In this document: positions 12,060-24,250 of the stretch, one piece after another
How positions within the stretch are numbered: position 1 is the stretch's first letter
How the letters are laid out: each line of letters opens with the position of its first letter
From: Narthecium ossifragum
Lineage: Eukaryota; Streptophyta; Magnoliopsida; Dioscoreales; Nartheciaceae
Length of the DNA stretch: 64,000 bases
Assembly: GCA_963920575.1 (NCBI GenBank)
Contig: OY986973.1
Span: 14,742,062-14,806,061, forward strand
Reading direction: 5' to 3'
Made by a program: the position numbers and the translations under genes
Notes under the pieces: generated by a model
The model's input: the letters and a program-made list of their open reading frames with translations, nothing else
What the model was told of the DNA's origin: nothing
Database searches by the model: none

Positions 12060-13250
12060 ATGGCGGGGTAGCGTGACAGTTCTCCTGTGAGGGGCCGAGG
12101 CTAGTTGCGTGAGGAGCGCGCCGCCTGGCGCGCCTTAGCGGCCGAGGGGCGTCAGCACCGGACCTCTGCACCAGTACCAGAGGCAGCTTCTTTAGGTGGC
12201 AACGGGTAGGGGGAAACTTCCTTCCACAACAGGGAAGTCCTCCCTCCCGTTGCTGGGCGAACCTTAGCTTCGAAGATTCTCAAATTTCGACGGCTGGACC
12301 TACCCAGGTTCAGTGGCTGGACTGAGGATCCGGTAGCGGCGAACGAGTGGCTGGAGGAGGTCACTCGTGTGCTCGGTCTTCTGTTTCGCGAGGATGACCC
12401 TCTCCGGGTCAAACTCGCGGTGTTCCAGCTCGATGGGGACGCCGTGGATTGGTGGCCCCAAACCACCAGGGCAGGAGGAGAGCATTTGGCGTGGTCAGAG
12501 TTCTGTGCTATTTTCCTCGACACGTACTTTCCTTACAGTACGCGGGCGGCCATGATTGATGAGTACCTCACCCTCTCCCAAGGTGTTCTCACAGTTCAGT
12601 AGTTTGCCACCAGATTCATCCACCTCGCTAATTATGTTGTACCAGTGGTAGCTGACCCTACTGGTAGAGCCTATCAGTTTGAGAGGGGACTTCAAGCAAA
12701 GATCCGGAGACTGATCACCGTACAACAGGCGACCACGTACTCGGCGGTGTTGGGTGCAACACTGGTAGTGGAGGTTCACTCCCAGGAAAGGTCGAGAGCG
12801 ATCCAGCCGTACCGTCGGCGGGTGGAGGACGCAGAGGGTAGCCTCAGAGGGGCCAGAGCAGAGGAGGCCCGTGGAGGAGACCCAAGTACGAGAAGCGTCA
12901 CCAATCCTATCCTCAACAACAGCAACAGCAGCATCCCAGGCAGGGAGGCCAGCTTCCTATCACAGCTGGGCCTCAGGGGCAGACACCTACGGGAGGAGGC
13001 TTGAGACAGCAGCTTGTGCCTATCGTGTGTTTCGAGTGCCATCAGCCAGGGCACGTTCGTCGGCTTTGCCCGATGTTGGGAGCACAGGTTGCTCGAGGCG
13101 GAGGTTGGCAGGGACCGGAGCTGAGCGAGGCAGAGGTCGTTGCAGAGGTCGAGGTGATCCTAGAGGAGGAGTCTACGCAATTTCAGACCATGAGTACCCC
13201 ATCAGAGTCCAACCACCTTTCCAACCTTACTACCAGCCACCTTATCTGTA
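12060..13250 (+). pseudogene. Gypsy gag, decayed
   Basis: Capsid/nucleocapsid gene of the element that starts at 9293. The first codons after the ATG at 12060 are followed by a stop at 12069, and more stops and at least one frameshift follow. Still readable are DLPRFSGW near 12297, LRVKLAVFQLDGDAVDWW near 12397-12450, YFPYSTRAAMIDEYLTLSQG near 12527-12586, and the CCHC zinc knuckle CFECHQPGHVRRLC at 13028-13069. These match the Tekay/Del-like chromovirus gag order. The product cannot be made in one piece. Confidence 0.85.
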
Positions 13251-15745
13251 GGCAGTACCAGCCCCACAGATCCCAGTCGACCCCCCAGTTCTCAGAGGTA
13301 CCTTCCCGCTTTTCAGTTCATTCGTAGATGTATTGATAGATTATGGAGCGTCGCATTCCTTTGTAGCTAGCGAGTGTGTGGCATCACTAGGGCTAGAGAG
13401 AGAACCTCTTGAGGTCGCTTAGCACATAGGCACACCGGTCAGCGGAGGGGCTCGAATTGAGCAAATTTGCTGGTCTTGCGAGTTGGAGGTTGGGGGCGTC
13501 CCTGTTCTTCTAGACCTTCAGGTGCTAGACATGGTCGGGTTTGAGGTGACACTTGGTATGAACTGTCTGACGTCGTACCGAGCCGTCATTGACTGTGGCT
13601 GTCATAGGGTGACTACTTGGACACCCGATGACGTTCGGTTTGTTTTGTTGGGGGATCGCCTGTCGGCCGATTCCCTTGCCTGTTATTGTTTTCTTAGGCG
13701 CGAGGGCCAGCTATCAGCTTTACTAGCGCGTCTTTTCTTGTTCACTACAGAGGGCAGTCGAGAGACCAGTTTACCTGGTATGGTTTGCGAGTTTGCAGAC
13801 GTGCTCCCAAACAAGTTACCAAGTCTTCCTCCTTCCAGAGCCATTGACTTCGAGATAGATGTCATACCATGCATCATGCCGATTTCATTGCCAGCGTTCA
13901 GGATGGCACTAGTAGAGCAGAGAGAGTTTAGGACTCTGCTGGACAAGATGATTGGGCGAGGCTTCATTCGTCCCAGCACGTCACCTTGGGGAGCTCCTGT
14001 ATTATTGGCAAAGAAGAAGGATGATACTTTTCGTCTTTGCATTGACTATAGGAGGCTAAATAGCGTGACCGTGAAGAACATGTATCCTATGTGTAGTATC
14101 GATGACTTGTTCAACCAGCTCAGTGGTCCGTCGGTCTTTTTGAAAATTGACCTCCGTATAGGCTACAACCAGCTGAGGATCCGGAATTGCGACGTCCCAA
14201 AGACAGGTTTTCGTACGAGGTAGAGGCTATATGAGTTCACAGTGATGCCATTCGGTTTGACGAACGCACCAGTGGCCTTCATGGATATGATGCGGAGGGT
14301 CTTCCGACCTTATCTGAATCAGTTCGTTGTGGTGTTTGTCGATGATATCTTGATCTACTCACGGACTGAGGAGGACCATGAGCAACATCTGAGAACAGTG
14401 TTGTAGTTACTGAGGGAGCATAGGATGTACGCCAAGGCTTCCAAGTGCGCTCCAGAAGTGAAGTTTATGGGGCATGTGGTGTCAGCGACAGGCATTTCAG
14501 TTGATCTACCCAAGATCGAGGTAGTGCTACAGTGCAGAGGCCGAAGATGGTGTTCGAGTTCTGTAGTTTCATCGGCTTGGTGGGATACTACAGCATGTTC
14601 GTCAGAGACTTCTCCAGAGTTGCAGGGCCGTTGACCAGACTGACTCAGAAGGCGGTCCCTTTTGTTTGGGACGATGCTTACGAGTAGGCCTTCGTAGAGT
14701 TGAGGACTAGACTGACGAGTGCACCGATCCTGATACTTCCAGAGCGAGGTATCGGCTACAGCGTGTACTACGACGCAAGTAGAGAGGGTCTAGGCTGCGT
14801 GCTGATGCAGGAGGGCCATGTGGTGGCCTATGGTCCCAGATAGCTGAAGACCCATGAGAGGACCTATCCCGTCCATGATTTAGAGCTGGTAGCAGTTGTC
14901 TTTGCTCTAAAGACATGGTGGCACTACCTCTATGATGAGTGGTTCTTGGTGTAATCATATCACAAGAGCTTGAGGCACTTTTTCACCCAGCGTGACCTCA
15001 ACCTCAGGCAGCGCCGGTGGATGGTGCTACTAGAGGACTACGACTTGCAGTTGCATTACTATCCTAGTAAGGCAAATGTCATAGCAGACGCTCTGAGTAG
15101 ACATGCCAGAGACAGTAGAGCGACTTTGGAGGTGTTGTCGGCTCGACAGTGGCAGATGATAGAGACAATTAGTCTGTTCGGGCTCGACTTCGAGGACCAA
15201 ACATCAGACGGCTTTCTCTCTGTTGTTCGCGGTATTCATGTTCTTCTGATGAGGATGATAGCGGAACAGAGCAGAGATATGGAGCTCATGGAGATCCGTG
15301 CTACGGTCGGTACCGAGCACGCAATTGAGGGATGGACAGTTTCAGCAGACAGCGGTCTACACTTCAGCGGCAATGTTGCAATTCCAATGGACCCAGTGCT
15401 CAGAGAGGACATCCTTTGCGAGTTCTATCACTCCAGCTTCACAATTCATCCCGGGAGCACCAAAATATACCATGATCTACGCCGACAGTTTTGGTGGTGT
15501 GGGATGAAGAGGTCAGTTGTTGAGTTCGTTTTTAGAAGAGGTCAGTTGTTGAGTTCGTTTTTAGAAGAGGTCAGTTGTTGAGTTCGTTTCTAGATGTCTC
15601 ACTTGTCAGAAGGTGAAGGCAGAGCACCGACGGACGCAGGGCTTACTACAGTCACTTCCAGTACCAGAGTGGAAGTGGGAGCACATTGCGATGGACTTCG
15701 TCACCGGGCTACCAAGGACTCGAAGGGTCTTCGTTCGATGCGTCC
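13251..15745 (+). pseudogene. Gypsy pol (PR-RT-RH-partial INT), decayed and truncated
   Basis: Reverse transcription polyprotein. Domains in order: aspartic protease with DYGASHSF at about 13339 (Tyr replaces the usual Ser/Thr); reverse transcriptase from about 13810 with [24 protein letters not shown] and the catalytic FVDDILIYS starting at 14335; RNase H from about 14755 with VYYDASREGLGCVL and ending ALSRH near 15100; and the start of integrase with its HHCC region near 15420-15610. In-frame stops occur at 14221 and 14404, with a frameshift near 14525. Integrase is broken by a 29 bp triplication and ends at WEHIAMDFVTGLPR near 15710. The catalytic core and C-terminal chromodomain are missing, so the element is dead. 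Confidence 0.9.
15506..15592 (+). repeat. 29 bp x 3 tandem repeat inside integrase
   Basis: Units at 15506, 15535 and 15564, each beginning gaagaggtcagttgttgagt. Twenty-nine is not a multiple of three, so the expansion shifts the frame. Confidence 0.9.
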
Positions 15746-15880
15746 AGTGCCGACATGCTTCTCCGGTCGATGGGCCATCCAACCGGGTGATCATCCGGGT
15801 ACCAAAATGCTTCTCCGGTCGATGGTCCATCCTGTCGGGTGATCGTCCAGTGCTGACATGCTTCTCCGGATGATGGACCG
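15739..15880 (+). repeat. ~52 bp tandem repeat at the pol truncation point
   Basis: Three imperfect units share atgcttctccggtcgatgg and cgggtgatc (near 15758, 15810 and 15858). Recognisable pol ends exactly where they begin. Confidence 0.75.
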
Positions 15881-16773
15881 TTCAATTGACTGGTGGTCTA
15901 ACCAGAATGACAATTTCAGCTATTTCTTTGATTCTTTGTTCTGGAAATCCACAAAGACTCCAAAAACATATGAAACACACCATTTCAACTGCTAAGGGTA
16001 TATAACACCGATTATAACAAATCATACATATTAAACAAGATTTAAAAACGTTTAATGCACTAATTGGGTATCGAAAACAAGTAATTGGATGCAATATTTG
16101 CATCCAATCAATGCGCCCATCTTTCTTTACATGTTTATCAGAGCTCACAGAAGTAGAAAGAGGGAGAGGTGAAGGCATGGGAAGAGGGAGAGGAAACGAG
16201 GCTCAAAGAAGTGAAGAGAGGAGAGATGAGGGAAAGCTAACCAGAGATATGGTGGTGATGGGCGCTGCGAGGCTTGGACGACAGAGAGGATGTTGAGATC
16301 GGCCAGATCTGGCGCAGTGAGGAGACCAATACCAATGGAGCTTGGCAAGACAAAATAGATGCTAATCATTTGGGATTTGGAGGGCATAGAACAGCGGAGG
16401 GTGGAGGTCCTACTGGTAGGAAGCAATCAGATGTTGGCATTGACGCGCGGGCTTTGGACGCTGGCCAGATGCGAAGGGAAAGGTAATGGCTAAGATGAGG
16501 GCGAAGGGAAAGGTAATGGCGGATGGATGAGGACGTAAGAGGTTTCGGGGTCGCAGGCTCGGATGGTTTAGTTAACGGCAGTAGCGATGAAGAGACGCGG
16601 AGGAAGGCGTAGAGGATGCGATGAGGACGAAGGAGGTTGAGGCATCCGCAATCTCCTCCGCTATATCTGGAGCGTCTGATGATTGAGGATCGGTGTCCCC
16701 AATCGGTCGCGCTGTCGTCGAAGGGAGGCGGCGGGAGATCTCCCTCCGGCACGGGATCGACCCTCCTTGAATC
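15881..16773. other. No supported gene
   Basis: 15881-16090 is AT-rich. 16130-16760 is purine-rich with GC-rich blocks and contains a direct repeat, gcgaagggaaaggtaatggc, at about 16470 and 16501. Open frames are antisense to low-complexity sequence and are not credible. Confidence 0.4.
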
Positions 16774-17127
16774 CTAGCAAAGGTCAATAGGATCACCGTG
16801 TGGGACACCTTGACCAAGAGAGCATAGAGGGATTTGATCGACGGAGCCATGACACTCCCACGACCTCTGACACTCGAGAAACCATTTAAAGCCACGCAGG
16901 ACTCTACGTAGGACCACAAGTGACAACATGACAAAGATAACTGTAAGCTGATGTTATAAGATAGATTACCAAGAAAAATTTTATTTCATATATTCTAATG
17001 CATGCCAAGCTTTCCTATGGATTTGTGAAACTAACATATTATCATATATACCTGATGTAAGGACGATCAGAACAATGAGGACGTAGGAAGCACAAGAGAT
17101 CTTGGCCATTTTTGGAAACGAAGGCAT
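16774..17127 (-). CDS. Candidate small secreted Cys-containing protein (two exons)
   Basis: Hypothetical. Minus-strand exon 1 (17127-17052) starts MPSFPKMAKISCASYVLIVL, which looks like a signal peptide, and ends at a GT donor (17051-17050). The acceptor AG at 16942-16941 opens exon 2 (16940-16774), which continues in frame to a TAG, giving 80 residues. Exon 2 holds four cysteines with spacing C-x5-C-x10-C-x15-C and ends in Cys. A 109 bp AT-rich intron right after a signal peptide is typical of plant cysteine-rich peptides, but I do not recognise a family. A second hydrophobic stretch follows the splice junction, which is unusual. It may be chance. Confidence 0.25.
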
Positions 17128-18050
17128 GCAAAGGAAATTAAGTTGTCGTGAGTAAATAAGGAAAGAAATGATGAATGGTGGTGCATGAATTATTAGATAT
17201 TTTAAGATTTCCTTTGAATTTTCTCTAATTTATCGAGATATTCCAATTAAAGTTCTGCTTGTTCTTGTCTATATATATTGCTTCTTTTGGTGCTTATGAC
17301 CAAAATATGTAAGATGTACTCTTTAATTAGACAAGATTTCTTTACTTTATAAGTGGAACAAGAACACAGCATTAAAATTGTGTCATGGCAAATTAAACAT
17401 GGGCCGAGCTGAGCCCACGGCTAAGCCCATCTTTTTCCAATGATTTAATGTTGCAGAAATTGATTATTAAGTCATTTATTATTGTCTAATTTCTATAGAT
17501 TATTGTCTTTATTTGTTGAGAGAGAGATGGAGTGAGTTGAACTAGACATATTTTGTTATCTTTTTATTTAACACTTTTTAGTCTTGATTTTTGGCTCCGG
17601 ATGTAGTTAATTACAAGTAGCTAAAGAAGTACAAATATTATTTTAAAAGTGAAAATGGTTGCCACATGGTTAGGGATTTTTTTTTTTCCAAAAAATGAGT
17701 TAAGCTCTAAGACTGGATTAAGGGAAAAGCTCCACTTACATTAATACCATATAGGTGGGCCATGGGTCTTCTAGGACCAAACAAAAACTAAGTTAGACTC
17801 CCTGCACCATCGAACACGCATGTCGGCTTTTCGGTCACATAACCTCAGAACATACAAGAACGAGACCGGGCCCAATATCAAGACCTCGAATTACTTTGAA
17901 ATCACATTTCGAGCCATGTATCCCAAGGAAACATGGCGGTTAAAAATCTACTATTTTTCTCCTAAAATTTAGGATTGTTATGTAAATATCCTTGAAAAAC
18001 TTTCAAATTAAACATTTCTTCTTTAAAACTTTCGAATATCAAATATATTC
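17128..18050. other. AT-rich intergenic, no gene seen
   Basis: Contains homopolymer T runs (for example 17680-17690) and AT-rich filler. No coding signal, RNA gene or clear repeat boundary was recognised. Confidence 0.5.
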
Positions 18051-19132
18051 CTTAAAATCTTTAGATTTGTACATCAAAGTTCCTTCTGCTGTCGATGGTT
18101 ACTTATTTTTGTTAGCTTTTTGGTCCATGTGATTGGAAAAAGGGTTAAAGGTAATAATTCTTTTTACACAATTTATCTTTACAAAAACTTTCAAATTACA
18201 TAATTATCTTTTAAAACATCTAAATTTCATATATATCACCCATGACTCAAAATGTCCTTTTTGACACTAATAAGGATTCCCATGTGTTAACTAAACTACA
18301 GAAATGGAAAATACTAGTGATCCCTCTAATTCCTCTACATGATTTATTCTAAGGATATCCTAATTACTCTCCAGAACAGAAATGAAAAGTGTTGGTTGTT
18401 TCCCTTAAAATCTTTAGATTTGTACATCAAAGTTCCTTCTGCCATCAGTGGTTACTTTTTTTTTTGCTAGCTTTTTGGTCCATATTATTGGAAAAAAGGT
18501 TAAAAGTAATAATTCTTTTTACACAATTTATCTTTACAAAAACTTTCAAATTACATAATTATCCTTTAAAACATTTAAATTTCATATATATCACCGATGA
18601 CTCAAAATGTCATTTTTGACACCAATATTGACACCAATAAGGATTGCCACGTGTTAACCAAACTACAGAAATGAAAAATACTAGTGATCTTTCTAATTGC
18701 TCTACATGATTTATTCTAAGGATCTCCTAATTACTCTCCACAACAGAAATGAAAAGTGTTGGTTGTTTCCCTAAAAATCTTTAGATTTGTACATCAAAGT
18801 TCCTTCTGCTATCAGTGGTTACCTTTTTTTTTGTTAGCTTTTTGGTCCATGTTATTGGAAAAAGGGTTAAAAGTAATAATTCTTTTTACACAATTTATCT
18901 TTAAAAAAACCTTCAAATTACATAATTATCTTTTAAAACATCTAAATTTCATATATATCACCGATAACTCAAAATGTCCTTTTTGACACTAATAAGGATT
19001 GCCATGTATTAACCAAACTACCGAAATGGAAAATACAAGTGATCCCTCTAATTCCTCTACATGATTTATTCTAAGGATCTAATTACTCTCCACAACAAAA
19101 ATGGAAAGTGTTGGTTATTTCCCTTTATTTCT
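18051..19132. repeat. Three ~360 bp tandem repeats
   Basis: Units begin at about 18051, 18404 and 18771 with ctwaaaatctttagatttgt. They run through tagctttttggtccat, cacaatttatctttacaaaa, atatatcacc and tactctccasaacaga to tgttggtt. Differences are mostly single bases and small indels. The array stops ~130 bp before a Copia primer site, so it may be an internally repeated part of that element's LTR. Confidence 0.9.
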
Positions 19133-19697
19133 CTCCAAAATCGTTGCCTCTTGATTGTAATCTTTTTCAAACTCAAATATGTACAGCTGTATAGCTATCT
19201 TTTTTAACTATATATTATCATCAAAACCACATGTTTTGGTCGTTGAACACCAAAACTTTCATGGTATCAGAGCCTTCTAAGATCAAGCTTTCTCTCGATC
19301 CTAGCATTTTTTTTCAATGGATTCTTCTTCTGGTAATTCTTCCACACCTGTTTTCATTGCCCCCAATATTGGCTAGTTTATCACTGTCAAATTGGATGGC
19401 GAAAATTATCTACAGTGGTTATCACAGTTTATTCTTGTTTTAAAGTCTTATGATCTTATGGGTTTCATGGATGGTTCTAAACCATGCCCTGATCAATTTC
19501 TTCCTCCTGCCGCTGGCAACACCATGTGAACATCCCTAGAAACAGAGACAACTACCATTACCTAACACAATACTCTTAATTCTCTGCCTCAAAGAAACAT
19601 AAGCGCTAGCTGGAGAGCCCAACTGCACTGTGCTATAAAAATGCCTAAAGTTTCTTCAAAGACAAGGAATCCTCAAATTAGTAAATTGCTACCCCCC
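19133..19697 (+). mobile_element. Ty1/Copia 5' fragment (LTR end, PBS, gag start)
   Basis: The primer site tggtatcagagcc lies at 19262-19274, followed by a leader and an ATG at 19317. The gag start reads through a TAG near 19374 and shows the Copia signature KLDGENYLQWLSQF and then YDLMGFMDGSKPCPDQFLPP, typical of the UBN2-type gag N-terminus. Further stops follow near 19527 and 19562. The fragment ends abruptly at the LTR beginning at 19698, so the pol region is absent. Confidence 0.85.
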
Positions 19698-21872
19698 TGT
19701 CGCGCCCCGACCCGCAGAGCGCGCACCCGGGCCGGGGACGCGAGGGGGGAGACACCTACAACCACTAGCCTCAACTGGCGGAAACAGTTGAGACTAAAGC
19801 CCAGCTGGCGGAAACAGCTGGACAGCACAGAGAAAGGGCGGAAGCAAACTAAACGACAACAGCTATTAACATTTATTACAAAACGGTAATAAAAGAGTTA
19901 ACAGGGTTCTAATACAACAAGCTAAAAGGGATCAACAGTCCCCAAAAAGAAGCTACACCACCCACCGGGGTCTCCGCGAACGCACAAACGAACCCATCCT
20001 GACCCTCAGAGATGGTCAGGATCCGGCACGCTGCCACGAGACGACCGAGGGGGTAGCACCGGAACAGAGCGGCCACCTGCACCTGCAACAAACACAGTCC
20101 AGGTAGGCATGAGCAACAGCTCAACAGGGTCCTACTCTACCACTCTCGCTAAGAAAGCAAAACCCAAACGAACCAACCCTGAGGCCAAGTACCGAGGCTT
20201 GCCAAGGATCCCATAAATCCCGTCAATAACCCGAAGGGTTCCTGTCCTAGGTGCGTATCTCCGATAACGCCACTGCTCAGGGGTGGGCAACTCTGACATT
20301 CCCTGACGCAGGGTGGACACGACGCAACCAGTAGGACCCCCTTCTCCAAGCGGAATCTCCGCACTTGGCGGAACAACCGAGGTTAAGACTACCATCACTC
20401 AGTACTCTAAGCAGCAGAGTCAACACCGACCCAACCTACCCTAGCATGTCTAATGCACAGGAAAACAGGACAGGAGTAATATGATAAAGCTGTAAACAAC
20501 CAACATAGCAAGGGCACACCTTCGGCCCATTTACACCAAACACTCCCGAGGGTCATGACCCCCTCGGTTCACCACAAAGCGGTAAGGGCATACCGTCAGC
20601 CCATTTATTCTACTCACCCCGAGAGACATCACCCTTTCGGTTCAACCACAAAGAAATAAGCATTCATGCATGATCCATAACAGGATAAACCCCGAGGGTA
20701 AAATCGTAAAAACCACTTACATGCGAAGCCCCGCGGGCAAAACCCTTGAAAACCCTCTCTGCTACTGAAGGATCGATCCTCACCAAGGGAAGGATCGATC
20801 CTCACCAAGGGAAGGATCGATCATCCAAGCAACAGTGAGCTTCCCTCGCTGTTGAGACAAAGAAGATCGATCGTTCCTCCCAGGAAGATCGATCTTTTTC
20901 GTAACAGAGGGCGCCCTTCCAGTCACACCAAGGAAGATCGATCCTTCCTCCCAGGAAGATCGATCATTCTCGGGACGAAGGGTAACCAAGCTAACCCAGG
21001 CCCCATGATCGATCTCCTCCCATAAGAAGATCGATCATGTGCTAGGCGCAGCAAGCCAACACCAGAGGACCGATCCTTCCTCCCAGGAGGATCGATCACC
21101 CATGGGTTCCGGCGTGCTTCCGGCCGGAGAACCGCCGGAAGACACAACCAAACCTAACCAAACTTGGTGGGTTGGTCGATCTAAGCATCACGAAGCTACT
21201 CAAGGCTTCAAAACCGGGAAACAACAACTCCACAAGGAGATTAATCAAGAAAACAAAACCGGATTAAACCCTCAAAAGCAAGCCGGGGTTTGAGTGGGAT
21301 CCCTACCTCTTCAACGCAGCTTCGATCCTCAAGTCCTACCCCAGGATCTTCCTCGCCTTGCCACGAACCCAACGAGCCTTTAAGCTCCAGGAGAGGTGGC
21401 CGGAGGAAGAAGAACGGCGAGCGGAAGCTCTCAGCCGTAACAGGGGAAAAACAGAGCCGGGAGGAAGAAGAGGGAAGAAGAGAATGAAAGGAAGGGGGAG
21501 GGGAAGGGGGTAAGGCCGGGGGAAAGCTGGGGGAGGGGAGGGAAAGTCTTCCCTCCCCTGACAGGGGAAGCGACGGCCACCGCGGTGGCCGTCCTTCGAA
21601 AGCCACCGACAGAGACTTCCAGGCACAGGCAGGATCGATCCTCCACGACCAAAGGATCGATCCTCCATGCCCAGAAGTGCAAACTTGGGCTGGAAAACGG
21701 ACCCAAGCCCAGAACACCCAAACTAGGTCTCACCTAACCTTTCTAACAAACACAACCATCAAGCAAGGCCTGTGTGTGCACACCCAGTGTGAAACGACCG
21801 CCAAGGAGCAATTTCCCAAATTGCCCTTGGGGTAAACAACAAGCCACGAGGATAGAGGGACGGGTCCTCACA
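19698..21872 (-). repeat. Solo-like LTR, family A, ~2.2 kb
   Basis: Starts TGTCGCGCCCCGACCC and ends GGGTCCTCACA on the plus strand, the same ends as the LTR at 932-3230, but with no primer site or coding region on either side. The GATCGATC-rich tract is at 20769-21105 with two more octamers at 21631 and 21654. Flanks are runs of C on both sides (19692-19697 and from ~21875), compatible with a CCCCC duplication but uninformative. It is best read as a solo LTR left by LTR-LTR recombination, inserted into the Copia gag. Confidence 0.75.
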
Positions 21873-23330
21873 CACCCCCCCCCCCCCCCCGACAGCCCCC
21901 TTGCTCGTCCCCCCTGTATTTTACTTTTATACCCTTGTGTTTGTTTGTTTTTTTCCTTTTCAGTTTTGTTAAATTTCAATTTTTGAAATTTCAAATCATA
22001 GAAATTTAAAAATTCAAATTTCAAATCGTAAAAATTTCGAAATTTTCAAATAGTAAAAATTTCAAAATTTCACATTTCAAATCATAAAAATTTCAAAACT
22101 TAAAATTTCTCTCCTTTTAAATTACCCCCCAACCAAGAGTGTCGAGAAATAACTATTGTCCATGTTGGCAATCACTTCGTGCAAGTTTTATCCTCATTAC
22201 CCTGTACCATCCATTCCAACATGGTGGTGGCAACATTCATTGTACGAAGCTAAAGGATGGGCCGCTCGTTATATAACACGTGTTCATTTGTGGTACGAAG
22301 TAACATGTAAATCACCAAGTACGCTAGGAGCAGAATTTGGAGGTAATATTGATTAGAATTTGTATTTTTATATATTTTTATGTATATTTTATTTGTGTAT
22401 TGTTACATGTACTCTTCCCTGAATATGGCTAAATCAATATTTGTGTAGTAGGATTTTCACAAAAGACAATGCATTTTTTAACTATTAGTATTTTTGTTAT
22501 TTTCATATATATATACTTTTTATTTTGATCCATATTTTTATATTTTTTAAAAAATTTTACAAACAATCACTCCAAAAAACTTCAACTAAAAAACAAACAA
22601 AAGATAACAAACATATAATAAAAAATCTGTTTATCCAAAAAGAAAAACAAAATTGATAAAAAAAAAGATTAAAAAACTGATTAAAAAAAATGAATGAAAA
22701 AAAAAAACAAAACTAGAAAAACAACACAAAACTGAAAGAAAAAAAAAGAAACCGGAAAAAAAAGAGAGGAACCGGGGGGGGGGGGCGTATGAATGAAAAA
22801 AGAAAGAAAAAGAAAAAAACCTAGAAAAACAACACAAAATTGTTGAAAGGGAAAAAATAAACCGGGGAGGGTGTGGGGAAAATGAGGGGTGTGTGAGGGG
22901 AAAGGCGGGTGCGAGAAGCAGCTCCCTCAGATATTTCACAGCTTACTGACACTTTTTTAGTCGACATTAATTTCCAACTACATGTGATGTGAATATGTGA
23001 TGCCTACAATTACATCAGGCAATATATATTACTCTCCTTCTATCATTCTCCGAAATGAACAGGGATGCCAAACGACCCAAGCTTCCCCAAAAAAAAAGAG
23101 AAGAAAGAGATGAAGGTAACCCCCTATGTTAGGAATTGATCTGCGTACATGGCCATGTACACTGCTGTTAACAGCGATATTAACTAAGGCTAGAATTCGT
23201 AATATTTGTGAAATTACTTTTGTCACATGTGTGTATGCCTTAAATATTTTTCAAAGGCATGGTAATATTCAAATATCATTAACTAAACTCAAAACATACC
23301 TAAAGCGTTCTACGCATGCTTTCCCGACCT
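21873..23330. other. Low-complexity and AT-rich stretch, no gene
   Basis: A poly-C run is at 21875-21890. aaatttcaaatcataaaaat-type repeats fill 21960-22110. An A-rich tract with a G13 run (near 22774-22787) fills 22550-22880. A 66-codon frame at 22156-22356 has no recognisable motif and I do not support it. Confidence 0.5.
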
Positions 23331-23339
23331 TCGGGAGGA

Positions 23340-24060
23340 CAAAGGGTATTTTGGAAATTTTGACTAAATGTATATGGTCAAACTCCCAAACACATTTTGA
23401 TTCGTCCTATATGGTTTTGATGTCATCCTACATAAACCAAAGGGTGTTTCGATAATTTTCACTCTCCACGGGGCATTTTGGGTATTTTGATCAAAATATA
23501 GACCTAAACTCTACATAACACTCTAAATTAACCCTTTTATGATTTTGACATCATCCTATATACATAGAGGGGTATTTTGGTAATTATAGCATTCAAGGAT
23601 ATTTTTGAAATTTTGATAAAAATATATAAATTTAGATATTCCACAAATCTTTCATCAGTCCTTAGATGGTTTTGATGGTATCCTACATAAACCTTCAAAT
23701 CTAAGGGAATTTTTCCCAAAAATGACCTTTTGGTAATTTTGTTCGCCCAGGGGTATTTTGGGAATTCAAGGAAAATATACACCCTGAACTTCCTACTACA
23801 AACCATGATACCCTTGCATAGCTTGAATGACATCCTACATAAGCTGAAAGAATACGAGGGGTATTTCGGTAATTTTCACCCCAAGGGTATTTTGGTCATT
23901 GTGCATCCCTAGGGTGTGATAGTACAGAACATATGCATAAAAGCACATATTGCTTGATGTAAGGATACCTCGGTCTTTTACAGCCCCAGGGGCATTTCAG
24001 TCATTTTCACCCTCAGGGGTATTTTGATCATTTTACATCCTAAAGGTGTAATAGTGCAAA
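23340..24060. repeat. Degenerate higher-order repeat, ~125-155 bp period
   Basis: About ten copies of a gggtattttggtaattttcac-like motif occur between 23344 and 24035. They are interleaved with atgrcatcctacataaac-like segments near 23415, 23550, 23672 and 23830. It looks like an old tandem array or the repeated part of an LTR. Confidence 0.65.
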
Positions 24061-24250
24061 ATACACACATAAAATATTCGAAATTTAAATAAATATTAGA
24101 ATTTTAAATATAAATTTAAACAAATATTCGAAATCTGAATAAATATTTGAAATTCAAACACATATCCGAAATTCAAATAAATTCAAATATATATTCAAAA
24201 TTCGAATAGATTTGAATGAATATTCAAAATTCGAATCCAAATTCAGAATT
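24061..24250. repeat. AT-rich array of ttcgaaatt/aaataaat motifs
   Basis: Runs of wwattcgaaattyraataaat-like words about 15-20 bp apart fill the interval. No other feature is present. Confidence 0.6.

Noticed and set aside
16572..16934. 120-codon minus-strand frame overlapping the small-peptide candidate
   Set aside because: No recognisable motif, and the competing spliced frame explains the upstream signal peptide better. Neither is certain.
22156..22356. 66-codon frame with several Trp residues
   Set aside because: No family resemblance, no promoter or neighbour support.
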